DNA of 64,000 nt from a virus, in IMG/VR virus record IMGVR_UViG_3300009184_000029, positions 158,830 to 222,829 of that record; one strand, given 5' to 3'. Below the pieces are notes generated by a model that was given only the letters and a program-made list of their open reading frames with translations, did not search any database and was not told the origin of the DNA. The translations under genes were made by a program, and so were the position numbers. Shown one piece after another: positions 28,909 to 39,321 of the stretch (the first letter of the stretch is position 1; every line of letters begins with the position of its first letter).

Positions 28909-31086
28909 ATGGCAACATATTCGATATCAGTAACAGGGGATTGTAGTAACACAAATAATGGGGTGTTTAATTTAAATATTGACCCAGGTTCAGGACCTTA
29001 TTTAGTGTCTTGGACAGGTAATATTTTTTCACCACAAACCACCTCTCAAAATTATGTCCAAACAGGACTTAGTGCTGGAAGTTATTCAATAACAATCACA
29101 GACTCTTCATTACCTGTTAATATAGTTACAGGTCCTATTTTATTCTACATTTCATCTGGATTTAGTTTAAATGTTTCAAATGTTATTGATACAACATGTT
29201 CAATATCAAACGGTTCTATAACATTGAATTCTAGTTCAAATTACGGAAATACTAATGCTGATTTATATTTTACAAATGAAAACGGTATAACTAACAGATT
29301 ACAAACAATAAAATTAAGTCAATTAGATTATACTGTTAGTAATTTAAGTAACGGAACTTATTATTTTAGAGGTGTTGACGAAGGAGGTTGTATTTGTAAC
29401 AGTCAAACTGCTATTGTTAGAAATTCATCTAATTTTGATTTTGGTTTATTTGTTGTTGATACTAATAGTTGTGGTACAGACTCAGGTAAACTTTATGTAA
29501 CAGGGTTAACAGGTACTCCACCATTCACATACCAATGGGTAGGAGCGTCAAATATTCAACAGACTACAGACTATGCAACTGGGTTAACTCAGGGTTTTTA
29601 TACTTGTACTATTGAAGATTCTACAGGGTGTGTCACTTCTAGAAGTGCTACCATATCATTATTAAGTCCAATGTCGTTAAGTAATTACACTATTGAAACA
29701 CCAACATGTGTTGGTAATGATGGTTCATTAACTGTTTATTTAAATGGAGGAACACCACCATATTATTGTTTATTATCAAATGGTGAGGTTATTACAACTT
29801 TAAACACTGGTATAACTTTTAATAACCTTGTATCAACCACATACCAGTTAGAGATTACGGATGCGACTTTATGTAAATTAAATTTAACTATTCCTGTAAT
29901 TTCACCTAACTCATTTAATGTTTATTCGGTAAGTACTACAAATTCAAATTGTTCGTATAGAGATGGTAAAATAAGTATTTTAATGCAAGATGGAATACCT
30001 CCTTATACTGCGACAATTACTAAAAATAACGGGGATACCCAAACTTTAGTAACATACCAAAGTGATATTACTTTCCAGGGTCTTGAATCGGGTACTTATG
30101 ATTTAAATATTTCCGATAGTTTATCATTATGTTCTTATTCAAGTGGATATACTATAGATAATGTTACAGAATTTACATCAGTATTAAGTACAACTGGAGC
30201 GACTTGTAGTAATGATAATGGGGTTTTAAGGGTACAAACAACACCATCAACTACTGCAACAACTTACTACAATTACACGTTAAATAACGGATTTTCTAGT
30301 GGACCAACATATGTGACGGATTACTATTTCACAGGATTAAGTGTTGGAAATTATACATTGGCAGTTCAGAATTCAAATAATTGTATTGAATCTTATGATT
30401 TTGCAATTTCCCAAGGAAACACCGCACCAAATATAACTTTATTATCAACAGGATGTGGTACAGGTAGTGGTGGTACTATTTCTCTTATTATTGATGGAGG
30501 TCAGTATCCTTATACTATCGAATGGGGTACTAATATTAGTGGACAAACAGGTACTTTTATAACTGGATTAACTGCTGATTTTTATGAGGTTACTGTGACA
30601 GATGCTAATGGATGTCAAGACTATTCATCTACTGAAATAGTATGTGCTCAAAGAGTTGCGTCATCACAAAGTATTAATGTTGGAGGTATTGTTAGTAAAA
30701 CTACAAAAACTAATGGACTTACAATTTATAAAATGTTGTCACAAACATTTGCAACTTCGATATCTAACGCTGAAAATTGTATTTTAACCGCGACCACATT
30801 TACGGCTAAAGCAGTTTTGGATAGTATTGAATATACTAAAGAATTCTATAATGGTACTTCGATAGATGACTATCCTAGCGATGAATTGTGGGAAACGATT
30901 ACTGAAACTTTATTATCATCAGTTTACGGTGTGGCGTCTGTTGATATTGATATTGTGACAAATAGTGTTGTAATTACAAGTGAACAAGTTGGGGGGGTTG
31001 ATGTACTTGCAAATAAAACTTTATATTATTATTTAACCATAGATTGTGAATCTTCTTGTCAATTTTCAGGAGGAACAAGTTGTTAA
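28909..31086 (+). CDS. Adhesin-like virion protein with about seven SprB-type repeats (725 aa)
   Basis: About seven tandem units of roughly 80-90 residues cover residues 1-585. Each has the pattern C-x-N/D-x-G-x-[IL]-x-[VL] ... G-G-x-P-P-[YF]-x-x-x-W ... L-x-x-G-x-Y-x-[VL]-x-[VI]-x-D-x-x-x-C; examples are 'NGGTPPYYCLLSNGE' and 'YEVTVTDANGCQDY'. This is the SprB repeat described in Bacteroidota gliding-motility adhesins. The C-terminal 140 residues form a different domain ending in a Cys-rich tip ('CESSCQFSGGTSC'). It follows the large baseplate protein by one base, so it is most likely a tail-fibre or tail-tip adhesin. Confidence 0.75.
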   Translation: MATYSISVTGDCSNTNNGVFNLNIDPGSGPYLVSWTGNIFSPQTTSQNYVQTGLSAGSYSITITDSSLPVNIVTGPILFYISSGFSLNVSNVIDTTCSISNGSITLNSSSNYGNTNADLYFTNENGITNRLQTIKLSQLDYTVSNLSNGTYYFRGVDEGGCICNSQTAIVRNSSNFDFGLFVVDTNSCGTDSGKLYVTGLTGTPPFTYQWVGASNIQQTTDYATGLTQGFYTCTIEDSTGCVTSRSATISLLSPMSLSNYTIETPTCVGNDGSLTVYLNGGTPPYYCLLSNGEVITTLNTGITFNNLVSTTYQLEITDATLCKLNLTIPVISPNSFNVYSVSTTNSNCSYRDGKISILMQDGIPPYTATITKNNGDTQTLVTYQSDITFQGLESGTYDLNISDSLSLCSYSSGYTIDNVTEFTSVLSTTGATCSNDNGVLRVQTTPSTTATTYYNYTLNNGFSSGPTYVTDYYFTGLSVGNYTLAVQNSNNCIESYDFAISQGNTAPNITLLSTGCGTGSGGTISLIIDGGQYPYTIEWGTNISGQTGTFITGLTADFYEVTVTDANGCQDYSSTEIVCAQRVASSQSINVGGIVSKTTKTNGLTIYKMLSQTFATSISNAENCILTATTFTAKAVLDSIEYTKEFYNGTSIDDYPSDELWETITETLLSSVYGVASVDIDIVTNSVVITSEQVGGVDVLANKTLYYYLTIDCESSCQFSGGTSC

Positions 31087-31090
31087 TTAA

Positions 31091-32068
31091 ATGAGAAGTA
31101 TTACTCTAAATAGCGTAAATGGTACACCACCATATAGGATTTTCGCATGTGATTCATCGGAAACCGATTGTACATTAGTTTATTATACCGAAAATTCAAT
31201 TCCACCATCGGTTGAAATACCGATACCAACAAAGTACTCAACCGCCCCATCAGTTAGAATAAAAGTGTATAATACTGACGGGTGTATTTTAATTGAGGAT
31301 TTTAATTGTGTCACACCAACTCCAACACCTACACCTACAATTACTCCAACAATACCTCCTACACCGTCAATGACACCGTCAATGACTCCAACTATATCTT
31401 TAACACCTTCAAATACCCCAACAATTTCTATTACACCGTCAATAACTCCTTCTACAACAGTAACACCTACTGTAACCAATACCCCGACACCAAGTTCGTT
31501 ACCTGAAACTCCCCAAGCTTATTTGTTTATTGAACCATTTAGTGCTTCCTCAAGTATAGGTAATTATATGTACAACAATGGTTCAACAGGGTTTTACGGA
31601 TTTACAAATGCTACTAAACCTAGTTCATCATCTTCGGCCTTTACATTAGAGATGAATCTTTATTGTAGTTATTCAGGGTGGACAAATGGGGAATTACCTG
31701 CAATTGTTAAATCACAAATACCTCAGGCAACATCTGGGTTTGATTCTTTGGGTAATCCAATAATTTCATATAATTTTCAAACAGTACAAATACCACCTGA
31801 TAGTGTTTTAGATAATGCTTGGTATACATGGATAATACCACCGGCATATACTAATAACCAATACCAACTTGAAATCGGGTTGAGTGACAATAACCCAAAT
31901 ATTTTTACAAGTGTTTACACTGAACCAACCATATATTCAAATAGTTTCTATTATTCAGGTGGAACAATTGCTCAATATACTTACCGAGTTTATACTTCTT
32001 ACCCTGACCCAACGTTTAGAATAAATAACAATACCGTTCTTTATTTTAAAGGAAGTGAGGTAGGGTAA
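31091..32068 (+). CDS. Modular fibre protein: small Cys domain, Thr-Pro linker, beta domain (325 aa)
   Basis: Residues 1-73 form a small domain shared with two other proteins in the window ('VNGTPPYRIFACDSSETDC', ending in a Cys). Residues about 75-140 are a Thr-Pro/Ser-Pro linker (TPTPTP..., SMTPSMTP). The C-terminal domain of about 185 residues is beta-type and Tyr-rich. The knob-linker-domain layout suggests an extended receptor-binding accessory fibre. It is the second in a row of adhesin-like genes. No enzymatic motif seen. Confidence 0.65.
   Translation: MRSITLNSVNGTPPYRIFACDSSETDCTLVYYTENSIPPSVEIPIPTKYSTAPSVRIKVYNTDGCILIEDFNCVTPTPTPTPTITPTIPPTPSMTPSMTPTISLTPSNTPTISITPSITPSTTVTPTVTNTPTPSSLPETPQAYLFIEPFSASSSIGNYMYNNGSTGFYGFTNATKPSSSSSAFTLEMNLYCSYSGWTNGELPAIVKSQIPQATSGFDSLGNPIISYNFQTVQIPPDSVLDNAWYTWIIPPAYTNNQYQLEIGLSDNNPNIFTSVYTEPTIYSNSFYYSGGTIAQYTYRVYTSYPDPTFRINNNTVLYFKGSEVG
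31312..31500 (+). repeat. Thr-Pro-coding low-complexity repeat
   Basis: DNA reads as imperfect tandem units of the type acacc(g/t)tcaat/act or ccaacacctac. It encodes the Pro-Thr/Ser linker of the fibre protein. Related tracts lie in four neighbouring genes, giving sites for slippage or homologous exchange. Confidence 0.7.
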
Positions 32069-32080
32069 TAATTATAGTAT

Positions 32081-32923
32081 ATGTCATTTGTTTATAAAAA
32101 TCCACTAACCGCCATTGTAACACAAGGACCCCAAAGTGTTAAAAGAACACAAACTTTTGGTAATTCTTATAGTGTTAATAATATTGGTGGATACATGGAG
32201 GTGTATACTTTAAACGATTTAGTATACACTATCCCGTCAGGTACGACAGGTATTGTAGAATATTCGGGAAATACCATACCTGTTGATTTTTATAAAGGTA
32301 ATGGTAACCCATGGTCATATAATGTTTTAAGTTTAGGTTCTGATAATATTTCTTCGGGTAGAAGAAGACTTGGTATGTTAGTTTATGTTTATGAACAAGA
32401 CCAAGTTTATCAGTTTCATATTAGCGGTTACACTTCTTTATGGACAGCAGCGACTGCTAGTACTAACTGTGTTAATATTTCTGATTTTGGTACCACGATT
32501 AAAAATAATACTGTTGCAGGTCAAAATTTTATTAACGCTTGGACTGCTAGTACTATTGAGGATGTTAGTGGATACACAAGTGAAACTGCGGTTTGGAGAA
32601 AGTTTAGTACTGGGAATAGTAGTGGGGGAACGGGAATTACTGGGTCAGGTACCACAGGATATATTCCAAAATGGAATTCCAGCTCAAGTCTAACAAACAG
32701 TTTAATCCGAGATAATGGAACCACAGTATCCATAGGCTCCCCATCAAGTGTTGCCGCCATACTTGAGGTAGCCTCAACGTCACAAGGGGTTTTATTCCCT
32801 AGAATGACACAATCGCAAAGATTGGCAATTAGTTCACCAACCCCTGGTTTAATTGTTTATCAAACTGATAGTACTGACGGGTTATATATTTATAAAGTTG
32901 GAGGATGGATACAAATAATATAA
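32081..32923 (+). CDS. Tail fibre protein with Bacteroidota-type C-terminal tip (280 aa)
   Basis: The C-terminal 95 residues carry the widespread Bacteroidota fibre signature: 'GYIPKWNSSSSLTNSLI' then 'GVLFPRMTQSQRLAI' and 'PGLIVYQTDSTDGLYIYK'. Such tips occur on phage fibres and surface proteins of this phylum. The N-terminal 185 residues form a separate beta domain, possibly attaching to the virion. Located within the adhesin gene series; likely host recognition. Confidence 0.7.
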   Translation: MSFVYKNPLTAIVTQGPQSVKRTQTFGNSYSVNNIGGYMEVYTLNDLVYTIPSGTTGIVEYSGNTIPVDFYKGNGNPWSYNVLSLGSDNISSGRRRLGMLVYVYEQDQVYQFHISGYTSLWTAATASTNCVNISDFGTTIKNNTVAGQNFINAWTASTIEDVSGYTSETAVWRKFSTGNSSGGTGITGSGTTGYIPKWNSSSSLTNSLIRDNGTTVSIGSPSSVAAILEVASTSQGVLFPRMTQSQRLAISSPTPGLIVYQTDSTDGLYIYKVGGWIQII

Positions 32924-32924
32924 T

Positions 32925-34352
32925 ATGGCAGGAATTTTAACTATAAATAATATAACAGGGATACCACCGTATCAGATATACGTTTGTGATATAAATGGTA
33001 ATAATTGTCAATTAACAACTTACGACCAAGACCCAGTTTATTTACCAATATTGGTCCAAATACCTGATGAGTTTTCAGGTATTGATAATATTTTTATAAA
33101 AATAATTGATGGTAATAATTGTGAGGAAAGACAAGTCTTTGTTTGTCCAACACATACTCCAACACCTTCAGTTACCCAAACCCCAAATGTTACACAAACG
33201 TTAACAAGAACACCAACACCTTCAGTTACTAATACTAATACGCCAACAGTTACCCAAACACCAACTAAAACATCAACTAATACACCCACCCCAACCAAAA
33301 CTCCGACACAAACTCCGACTAATACTCAGACACCTACAAATTCAAACACACCTACAAATACTCCAACCCCAACAGTTACGAAAACATCAACTAACACTCC
33401 CACTCCATCAATAACTGCTACGAGAACACCGACAAGGACAATGACTAAAACCCCATCACCAACTCCTTCGGGAATTGTCACCTGTCTTACGTTGAATAAT
33501 TATTATAATGGTTTTGATTGTTACTATGGTGTATATAATTCAGTTAATGATAAATTAATTCTATCTGAGACAAATAGTGGTTCCACTTACATCGTAAATG
33601 CATCAACTTTAACAATCGACTCAACTATATTAACTTTGGATTCATTCAAGATGTCTTATAACCCTAATACTAACGTAACTGCGGTAATTGAACAAACTAA
33701 TAATATGATTTATATTATTTCAGGTACAAGTACTGCGTCCACAATATCTATAATTGGACCAAGAGGGGTCGCTTTTAATACTACTGATAATAATTTACAT
33801 GTTGCGAAAGGAAATCAAGTTAATATCTATAACACATCATTTAGCTTAATTAATACATATTTTGCCGATAATCTTGAGTATGACCTAACCTATAATTCTA
33901 CCGATAATACAATGTATATCTGTAACTTTAATAGTAATAATGTATCTGTTTTTGATTGTTCTCTAAGTTCTGTAACGGCTACAATATCTGTTGGAACTAA
34001 TCCGTCAAGATTAACTTACTACCCTAACGGTAACAAAGTCTATGTAATTAATGATGGTGACGATACTATATCTGTGATTGATTGCGGGACTAATACCGTG
34101 ACCAGTACTATTACTTTTACATTAGGCCCATTTGAAGATTTAGTTGATTTGATTTGTATAAATTCTCTAAACAAAATAATTGTGACTGATGGGTCAGGGC
34201 AAAATCTTTATGAAGTTAATGCAACTACAGACACCATAATATGTTCAACATCCACATTCCCAAGTTCTGCGAGAGGTATTGTATACGACAGTCTAAGAGG
34301 ATATACTTATGTTTTAGATAATTCCATGGCAAGACTCAATCAATATATTTAA
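32925..34352 (+). CDS. Modular adhesin: Cys domain, Thr-Pro linker, YVTN-type beta-propeller (475 aa)
   Basis: Residues 1-75 are the same small module as in the gene at 31091 ('INNITGIPPYQIYVCDINGNNC'). Residues about 76-182 are a long Thr-Pro linker. Residues about 185-475 contain repeated blades such as 'YNSTDNTMYICNFNSNNVSV', then 'SVGTNPSRLTYYPNGNKVYV' and 'ISVIDCGTNTVTSTI'. These match the YVTN/NHL-like beta-propeller of surface-layer proteins. A propeller at the end of a flexible stalk suggests ligand binding. It starts one base after the upstream fibre stop. Confidence 0.7.
   Translation: MAGILTINNITGIPPYQIYVCDINGNNCQLTTYDQDPVYLPILVQIPDEFSGIDNIFIKIIDGNNCEERQVFVCPTHTPTPSVTQTPNVTQTLTRTPTPSVTNTNTPTVTQTPTKTSTNTPTPTKTPTQTPTNTQTPTNSNTPTNTPTPTVTKTSTNTPTPSITATRTPTRTMTKTPSPTPSGIVTCLTLNNYYNGFDCYYGVYNSVNDKLILSETNSGSTYIVNASTLTIDSTILTLDSFKMSYNPNTNVTAVIEQTNNMIYIISGTSTASTISIIGPRGVAFNTTDNNLHVAKGNQVNIYNTSFSLINTYFADNLEYDLTYNSTDNTMYICNFNSNNVSVFDCSLSSVTATISVGTNPSRLTYYPNGNKVYVINDGDDTISVIDCGTNTVTSTITFTLGPFEDLVDLICINSLNKIIVTDGSGQNLYEVNATTDTIICSTSTFPSSARGIVYDSLRGYTYVLDNSMARLNQYI
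33148..33475 (+). repeat. Thr-Pro-coding low-complexity repeat (longest copy)
   Basis: About 330 bases of imperfect acc-cca/act-ccg units encoding roughly 105 residues of (Asn/Lys/Val)-Thr-Pro-Thr repeats. It separates the Cys module from the beta-propeller. Confidence 0.7.
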
Positions 34353-34417
34353 TATTCAGAAATATATTTATTTTAATATATTTTCTTACAAAATGATTCC
34401 TCAATTATTTATATAAT

Positions 34418-36439
34418 ATGACTTGGTATTTTAAGGATTGTAACTCAGATTATTATTATTCGTTTAGTAATCAGTCTTCATTTGAAGGTTCGTTAGTTGA
34501 AGGTAATGTTTATGCGATTACTACCACAGATTTGGTGGTAATATGTACAACTGCTCAAAATATAGATTCGATACCGACTTATTTAATTAACACTGAAACA
34601 ATCCAAGATATAATTTTAATTGACGGAGATTGTACCACGTGTAATAACATATATGGTTTAGGGGTTACACCAACTCCAACGCCAACAATGACAAATACTC
34701 CAGGAGGTAGTCCGACCCCGACAAAAACGGCAACTCCAAGTCCGACACCAACGTATACTCCAACACCAACAGTTTCTCAAACACCTACCCAAACTCCAAC
34801 GATTACTGCAACACCTACCAAAACACCTACGAATACCCCAACGACAAGTATTACTCCGACACATACTCCAACTCCAAGTATTACAAGTACTCCATTCCCA
34901 ACACAAACCTCTCCGGTATACCCTGTTGTGACAGGAAATACTGAAGTTCTTAGTATTCTAACAATATTACCATTAACTGTTACTTGTTACCCAATTTCAC
35001 CATCTTATTATGGTGGAAGTGATGGTTCAGTTACTTTAGGAATTAATGGAGGGACTCCACCATACAATATAAGATGGTCCACAGGTGCTCAAGGAGTACA
35101 ACTTACAAATTTATCAGCGGGTACATATAGTGCTCAAGTTAGTGATTATTATAGTGATTTTACAACTTCAATAACTTGTACTGTAGAACAAGTAACACCA
35201 ACTCCTACACAGACGTTAACTCCTACGATAACACCAACACCATCATCTTATATACCAAAGTTTTGTTTATCATTCTTCTACTATGGAGATTACTACTATA
35301 TAAATTTTGAATTCAATGGAACTACAACGTATCCTATGGATTTAAAATGGATTTCAACAACGACAAATCTAACTTCATCAAAAGTTAACATAACATTTAA
35401 TACGACTAATTCAGTTTGGTCGACATCATCGTTTTATCCCGATTTGATTCCTGCTAATAATTTTGACCAAATAGAAATTAAGTTCACTGCTGAAGGTGGT
35501 AATTCTTATACAACTCCAGTAAATCTTAATTGGGTTACTTTGGGTATTATTGTTGATGATTTGATAATTAATGACAATTACCCATATGGTAAAGTATGTG
35601 ATGATAGTTATGATATTAAAATAACTAAAGTTGAAACATTCCCATCATGTTCAAATACGAATAACGGTAAAATTACAATATATACAAATAATGTTGTTGG
35701 AACCTTAGAGTATTCTATTAATTCATTAGACGGACCTTGGCAATCAAGTAATCCAATATTTTTTAATGTTACACCTGGAACATATTCAGTTGCAGCTAGA
35801 TTAGTTTCAAACACTGATAGTTACGAGATATATGACGGAGTGGTTGTTTCAACAGTACAATCCCCAAGTCTACAGACAAATATAACGGGTAGAGATATAT
35901 TTGTTAGAGGTAAAGTAGGTATGTCGGGAATTGAAACAGTTAAGAATTACACATTCCAAATTAATAATCAAATATCTAATTCAACATTAAGTAGTGTAAA
36001 TATAACTTTCAGTATTAGTACAGTATTAAAGGTTAATACTGATGTTGATAGTTATAATCCATATTTAATGATATCTAAACCATCGGTACAATTAGGTGAA
36101 GGTACATTACTGAATCCTATCGATAATACTTGGTATCAAACAACTATAGAGTCTGGATGTGAAAGTTTTGATAATAAATTAACCTCTTATACTGAAACAA
36201 TACAAACATATAAATACAATACTGATGTTTCAGTCAGTGATATTATTAGTGGTTCATTTAATTTAACATGGTTACAACCTGTTATAGAAAATTATAGTTT
36301 TGAAAACTATAAATGTTTCATAAAGAATGAATGGGATTTTCAGGTCCAAATTTTAAATGTTAGTTACCCATCAACATGTAAACCTGATAATATAAATAAT
36401 TCACCACTAAGGTTTACTGGTAACTATTATACAGGATAA
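34418..36439 (+). CDS. Modular adhesin: N-terminal Cys domain, two Thr-Pro linkers, SprB repeat (673 aa)
   Basis: Residues 1-84 form a small domain ending in '[12 protein letters not shown]'. Residues about 85-165 are a Thr-Pro linker. Residues about 180-260 contain one SprB-type repeat ('[20 protein letters not shown]' then '[12 protein letters not shown]'). A second short linker follows ([18 protein letters not shown]), then a 390-residue beta-rich region containing another SprB-like unit ('[11 protein letters not shown]', '[10 protein letters not shown]'). It is preceded by a 65-base A/T-rich gap. Likely a virion adhesin. Confidence 0.65.
   Translation: MTWYFKDCNSDYYYSFSNQSSFEGSLVEGNVYAITTTDLVVICTTAQNIDSIPTYLINTETIQDIILIDGDCTTCNNIYGLGVTPTPTPTMTNTPGGSPTPTKTATPSPTPTYTPTPTVSQTPTQTPTITATPTKTPTNTPTTSITPTHTPTPSITSTPFPTQTSPVYPVVTGNTEVLSILTILPLTVTCYPISPSYYGGSDGSVTLGINGGTPPYNIRWSTGAQGVQLTNLSAGTYSAQVSDYYSDFTTSITCTVEQVTPTPTQTLTPTITPTPSSYIPKFCLSFFYYGDYYYINFEFNGTTTYPMDLKWISTTTNLTSSKVNITFNTTNSVWSTSSFYPDLIPANNFDQIEIKFTAEGGNSYTTPVNLNWVTLGIIVDDLIINDNYPYGKVCDDSYDIKITKVETFPSCSNTNNGKITIYTNNVVGTLEYSINSLDGPWQSSNPIFFNVTPGTYSVAARLVSNTDSYEIYDGVVVSTVQSPSLQTNITGRDIFVRGKVGMSGIETVKNYTFQINNQISNSTLSSVNITFSISTVLKVNTDVDSYNPYLMISKPSVQLGEGTLLNPIDNTWYQTTIESGCESFDNKLTSYTETIQTYKYNTDVSVSDIISGSFNLTWLQPVIENYSFENYKCFIKNEWDFQVQILNVSYPSTCKPDNINNSPLRFTGNYYTG
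34661..34915 (+). repeat. Thr-Pro-coding low-complexity repeat
   Basis: Imperfect tandem acaccaac/tccaactccg-type units encoding the first Thr-Pro linker of the gene at 34418. The antisense frame is open, but only because of the repeat. Confidence 0.65.
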
Positions 36440-36468
36440 AAATCATATTAGAAATAATTATATAAACA

Positions 36469-38718
36469 ATGGGATATATACAAAGAAACACCGAAGGATT
36501 ATTAGTTACTAGATTAACAGATACTGGTAGATTAAAATTATCACAAGGTAATTTCAATATTAGTTATTTCCAAGTAGGGGACAGTGAACTTAATTATACT
36601 GCAATAACTGAGTCTTCATATACTAATTTGGATGGTAAATCTATAAATTTTAGATTCAGTGGTTCAAGTGTATTAGAACCCCCATTTAATGCTCAAAATA
36701 CAACAGGTGGGTTACAATCAACAAAAAACGCTGTAAAATACCCAATGTACCTTAATGGTGAAGGGACTACTCAGTATGGTATTCCATTTATGGATTCAAT
36801 TAATGAATCAATTTATAACACTGCAACACCATTAGGATTCTTTTCAGCATGTACACAAGGTTATATGCCTTATATAACTTCTGCTTATACTCTTAATTCT
36901 AGAATGTATAGAAATACTTCAGCTTTTACACCAAGTAATCTTTTTACCGTGTCAGGCAATTTAAACTGTACTAATAGTGCTTCTGCAACTACAGGATTAG
37001 TTGGAAGTTACCTAAGGATATTTTATTCAAATCAAAGTGCTAGTTGTAATTGTGGGACAATACTATCTGTATTTCCATCAATGGTTTATTTAGTTAATAG
37101 TTATAACATTTCGACTTCTGCAGTTACTTTTGATAGAATCACACCTAACTTTAACATATTAGGTTCTGTACCGGGTCAGAGTAGATTATTTTATTATCCA
37201 TCGGGTATGACCGCATTGTATGATACTGTAACACCATCTCAATATTGGTATACTGCGGTAACAAGTTATGAATCTATTTGTACCCCTAATGATGGATACT
37301 CTAAAGTATGGAATATGAATATTCCTTGGACTGAAAATCCTGCAGGATTAAATGATACTGTTAATGAAGGATATGGTCAGTTTGGTTCTGTAAATTATAT
37401 AGGTACTAAAGAATATTTGGGATACATGAGTTCTTTAGGACAATCAGCAACAAGTGAAGTTTACTATGTTAACTCTTTAGGTGATGAAGTTGTTGTAAAA
37501 CCCGAAGACCAAAAAGCGATTGCGATTATACATTATACAAATAATAGTATTATAAATTATTATGGTGAAAAATTTGCGGTAGAACCTAATAGCACAATTT
37601 TAGATTCATCAGGTTACGCTTCTAATTTTAAAGTAATTATGCCAACATTGATGTGGCATAAAAATACCGGAGCAACACCATATGGTGAGACTTTTTATAT
37701 TAATCCTCCATCATTTATTGATGATACAGATGTTTTTAAAGTTAATTATTTAACATCTACTAAGAATTCTGATATGAATTATCCTGGAATTAGATATTTC
37801 GATTTATGGGATAATTATGGTCAGGCTAATGGTAAACCAAGTAGAGTTGGTAAAGTTTTTCCTGATGATAAGTTAGTTGTAATTGATGATGAAGAAATAG
37901 TTGCATCAATGTCATGGGCGTCTAATAGAAATTTCACATTACCTGCACCTAAAGTATCATTAACTCCACCAGATGTTTGTAACCAAAATAGTAATTCAGT
38001 TGGTATTTTGACTGGTACTGACCAAACAATGTGGGTTACATATAGATTTGATAGTGTATTATTCGATGGAATGCATTGTAATTATTATCAGTCAATACAA
38101 GGACCATCTACAGGTTGTTCAATATCAACTCAAAACGTTTCAGTACAATTTGGACCGGAATTTGCATTCATGAATACAGGTTCCACTACAGGATATAGTT
38201 TAAATACTTTTTATATTTTAGCACAAATTACGGACACTGGAGAAAGACCATCCCCAACAGGGTGGAAACAAATGAATTATAATTCAGATTTAGTAGATTA
38301 TGATGTGGTCGGAGCCGGCTCAAACAATTTCATAACAAAAACAGGTATGACTAATGTTAGTTTTGTCATTGACCCTACAAGCTATAATTTGGGTACCTCC
38401 TATGATTTAAGTACTGTATTAACCTTACCGACAAATGGTACTACTGATACGCAAGTTAATTTTGGTGATGAGTATTTCTTCTATGGTAGTATTGAAACTG
38501 ATATTCAAGCAACAATATATGAGATGAGATATAGAATAAATTTACCTAATAATTTATTTACAACTTCATCAAATCCTTCATGGACGGATACATATTCTCC
38601 GTATATGACTGAGATTGGTCTTTACGATTCCGAAAAAAATCTTATGATTTTATCAAAGTTTCAAACACCTGTTAAACGAGACGGCATTCAACAGGCGGTT
38701 GTTAAACTTGATTTCTAA
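36469..38718 (+). CDS. Tail/baseplate structural protein (749 aa)
   Basis: No family named. The N-terminus 'MGYIQRNTEGLLVTRLTDTGRLKLSQGNFNISYFQVGDSE' is typical of an assembly domain on an oligomeric virion protein. The body is beta-rich and ends in 'YMTEIGLYDSEKNLMILSKF', which resembles the terminal part of short-fibre or wedge-associated proteins. It closes the plus-strand structural run and is followed 12 bases later by the resolvase gene. No enzymatic motif seen. Confidence 0.55.
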   Translation: MGYIQRNTEGLLVTRLTDTGRLKLSQGNFNISYFQVGDSELNYTAITESSYTNLDGKSINFRFSGSSVLEPPFNAQNTTGGLQSTKNAVKYPMYLNGEGTTQYGIPFMDSINESIYNTATPLGFFSACTQGYMPYITSAYTLNSRMYRNTSAFTPSNLFTVSGNLNCTNSASATTGLVGSYLRIFYSNQSASCNCGTILSVFPSMVYLVNSYNISTSAVTFDRITPNFNILGSVPGQSRLFYYPSGMTALYDTVTPSQYWYTAVTSYESICTPNDGYSKVWNMNIPWTENPAGLNDTVNEGYGQFGSVNYIGTKEYLGYMSSLGQSATSEVYYVNSLGDEVVVKPEDQKAIAIIHYTNNSIINYYGEKFAVEPNSTILDSSGYASNFKVIMPTLMWHKNTGATPYGETFYINPPSFIDDTDVFKVNYLTSTKNSDMNYPGIRYFDLWDNYGQANGKPSRVGKVFPDDKLVVIDDEEIVASMSWASNRNFTLPAPKVSLTPPDVCNQNSNSVGILTGTDQTMWVTYRFDSVLFDGMHCNYYQSIQGPSTGCSISTQNVSVQFGPEFAFMNTGSTTGYSLNTFYILAQITDTGERPSPTGWKQMNYNSDLVDYDVVGAGSNNFITKTGMTNVSFVIDPTSYNLGTSYDLSTVLTLPTNGTTDTQVNFGDEYFFYGSIETDIQATIYEMRYRINLPNNLFTTSSNPSWTDTYSPYMTEIGLYDSEKNLMILSKFQTPVKRDGIQQAVVKLDF

Positions 38719-38730
38719 GTAATATCAATT

Positions 38731-39321
38731 ATGAAAAATTTAAAAAATACACCCAAGATATTGGGACTAGATGTTTCTACAAAAACAATTGGGTGGGCAT
38801 TATTTGACTTTAAAACTAAAGAATTATTGGAATTAACTCATATTTCTCCTGTTATAAAAAGTAAGTCTGACAATAAAATGGAGGAAATGATACTAAAGTC
38901 TGAAATTTTTAAAAAGAAATTAGACGAGTATAAAAATTTAGGTATTATTAAAGTAGTAATTGAGGAACCTTTATTAAATTCTAATAATGCTTACACCATC
39001 GGAACTCTTTTAAGATATAATACATTAATTACTAAACAAGTATATGATGTACTTGGAGTTGTTCCTGAGTTTGTGTCTACTTATAACTCAAGAAAATTAG
39101 CATTTCCTGAATTAGTTCAAAAAAATAATAAAGATAAATTTGTATTATTTGGTGGTTATCCTAAAGACTGTGATAAAAAACAAATTATTTGGGAATTAGT
39201 CTCTAAAAAAGAACCACAAATTACATGGTTATATACAAAGAATAATACTTTAAAGAAAGAAAACTTTGATATGACCGACGCTTATACCGTTGTTCTTAGT
39301 TATTTAAATTCTAACAATTAA
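38731..39321 (+). CDS. RuvC-like Holliday junction resolvase (RNase H fold)
   Basis: A nuclease expected to cleave branched recombination and packaging intermediates. The four acidic residues of the RuvC/RNase H active site appear in order: Asp14 in 'ILGLDVSTKTIGWALFD', Glu78/Glu79 in 'KVVIEEPLL', and Asp180/Asp183 in 'FDMTDAYTV'. Length of 196 aa fits RuvC-type enzymes (about 170-200). T4 uses the unrelated endonuclease VII (gp49) for this task, so this phage may have substituted a RuvC-type enzyme. Its 3' end overlaps the convergent minus-strand fibre gene by 11 bases. Confidence 0.75.
   Translation: MKNLKNTPKILGLDVSTKTIGWALFDFKTKELLELTHISPVIKSKSDNKMEEMILKSEIFKKKLDEYKNLGIIKVVIEEPLLNSNNAYTIGTLLRYNTLITKQVYDVLGVVPEFVSTYNSRKLAFPELVQKNNKDKFVLFGGYPKDCDKKQIIWELVSKKEPQITWLYTKNNTLKKENFDMTDAYTVVLSYLNSNN

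Noticed and set aside
31183-31479. Minus-strand ORF of Gly-Val repeats
   Set aside because: Antisense reading of the Thr-Pro linker; same explanation as above.
34658-34906. Minus-strand ORF very rich in Trp, Cys and Arg
   Set aside because: It is the antisense of the Thr-Pro-coding repeat; composition is dictated by the repeat and it has no start context.
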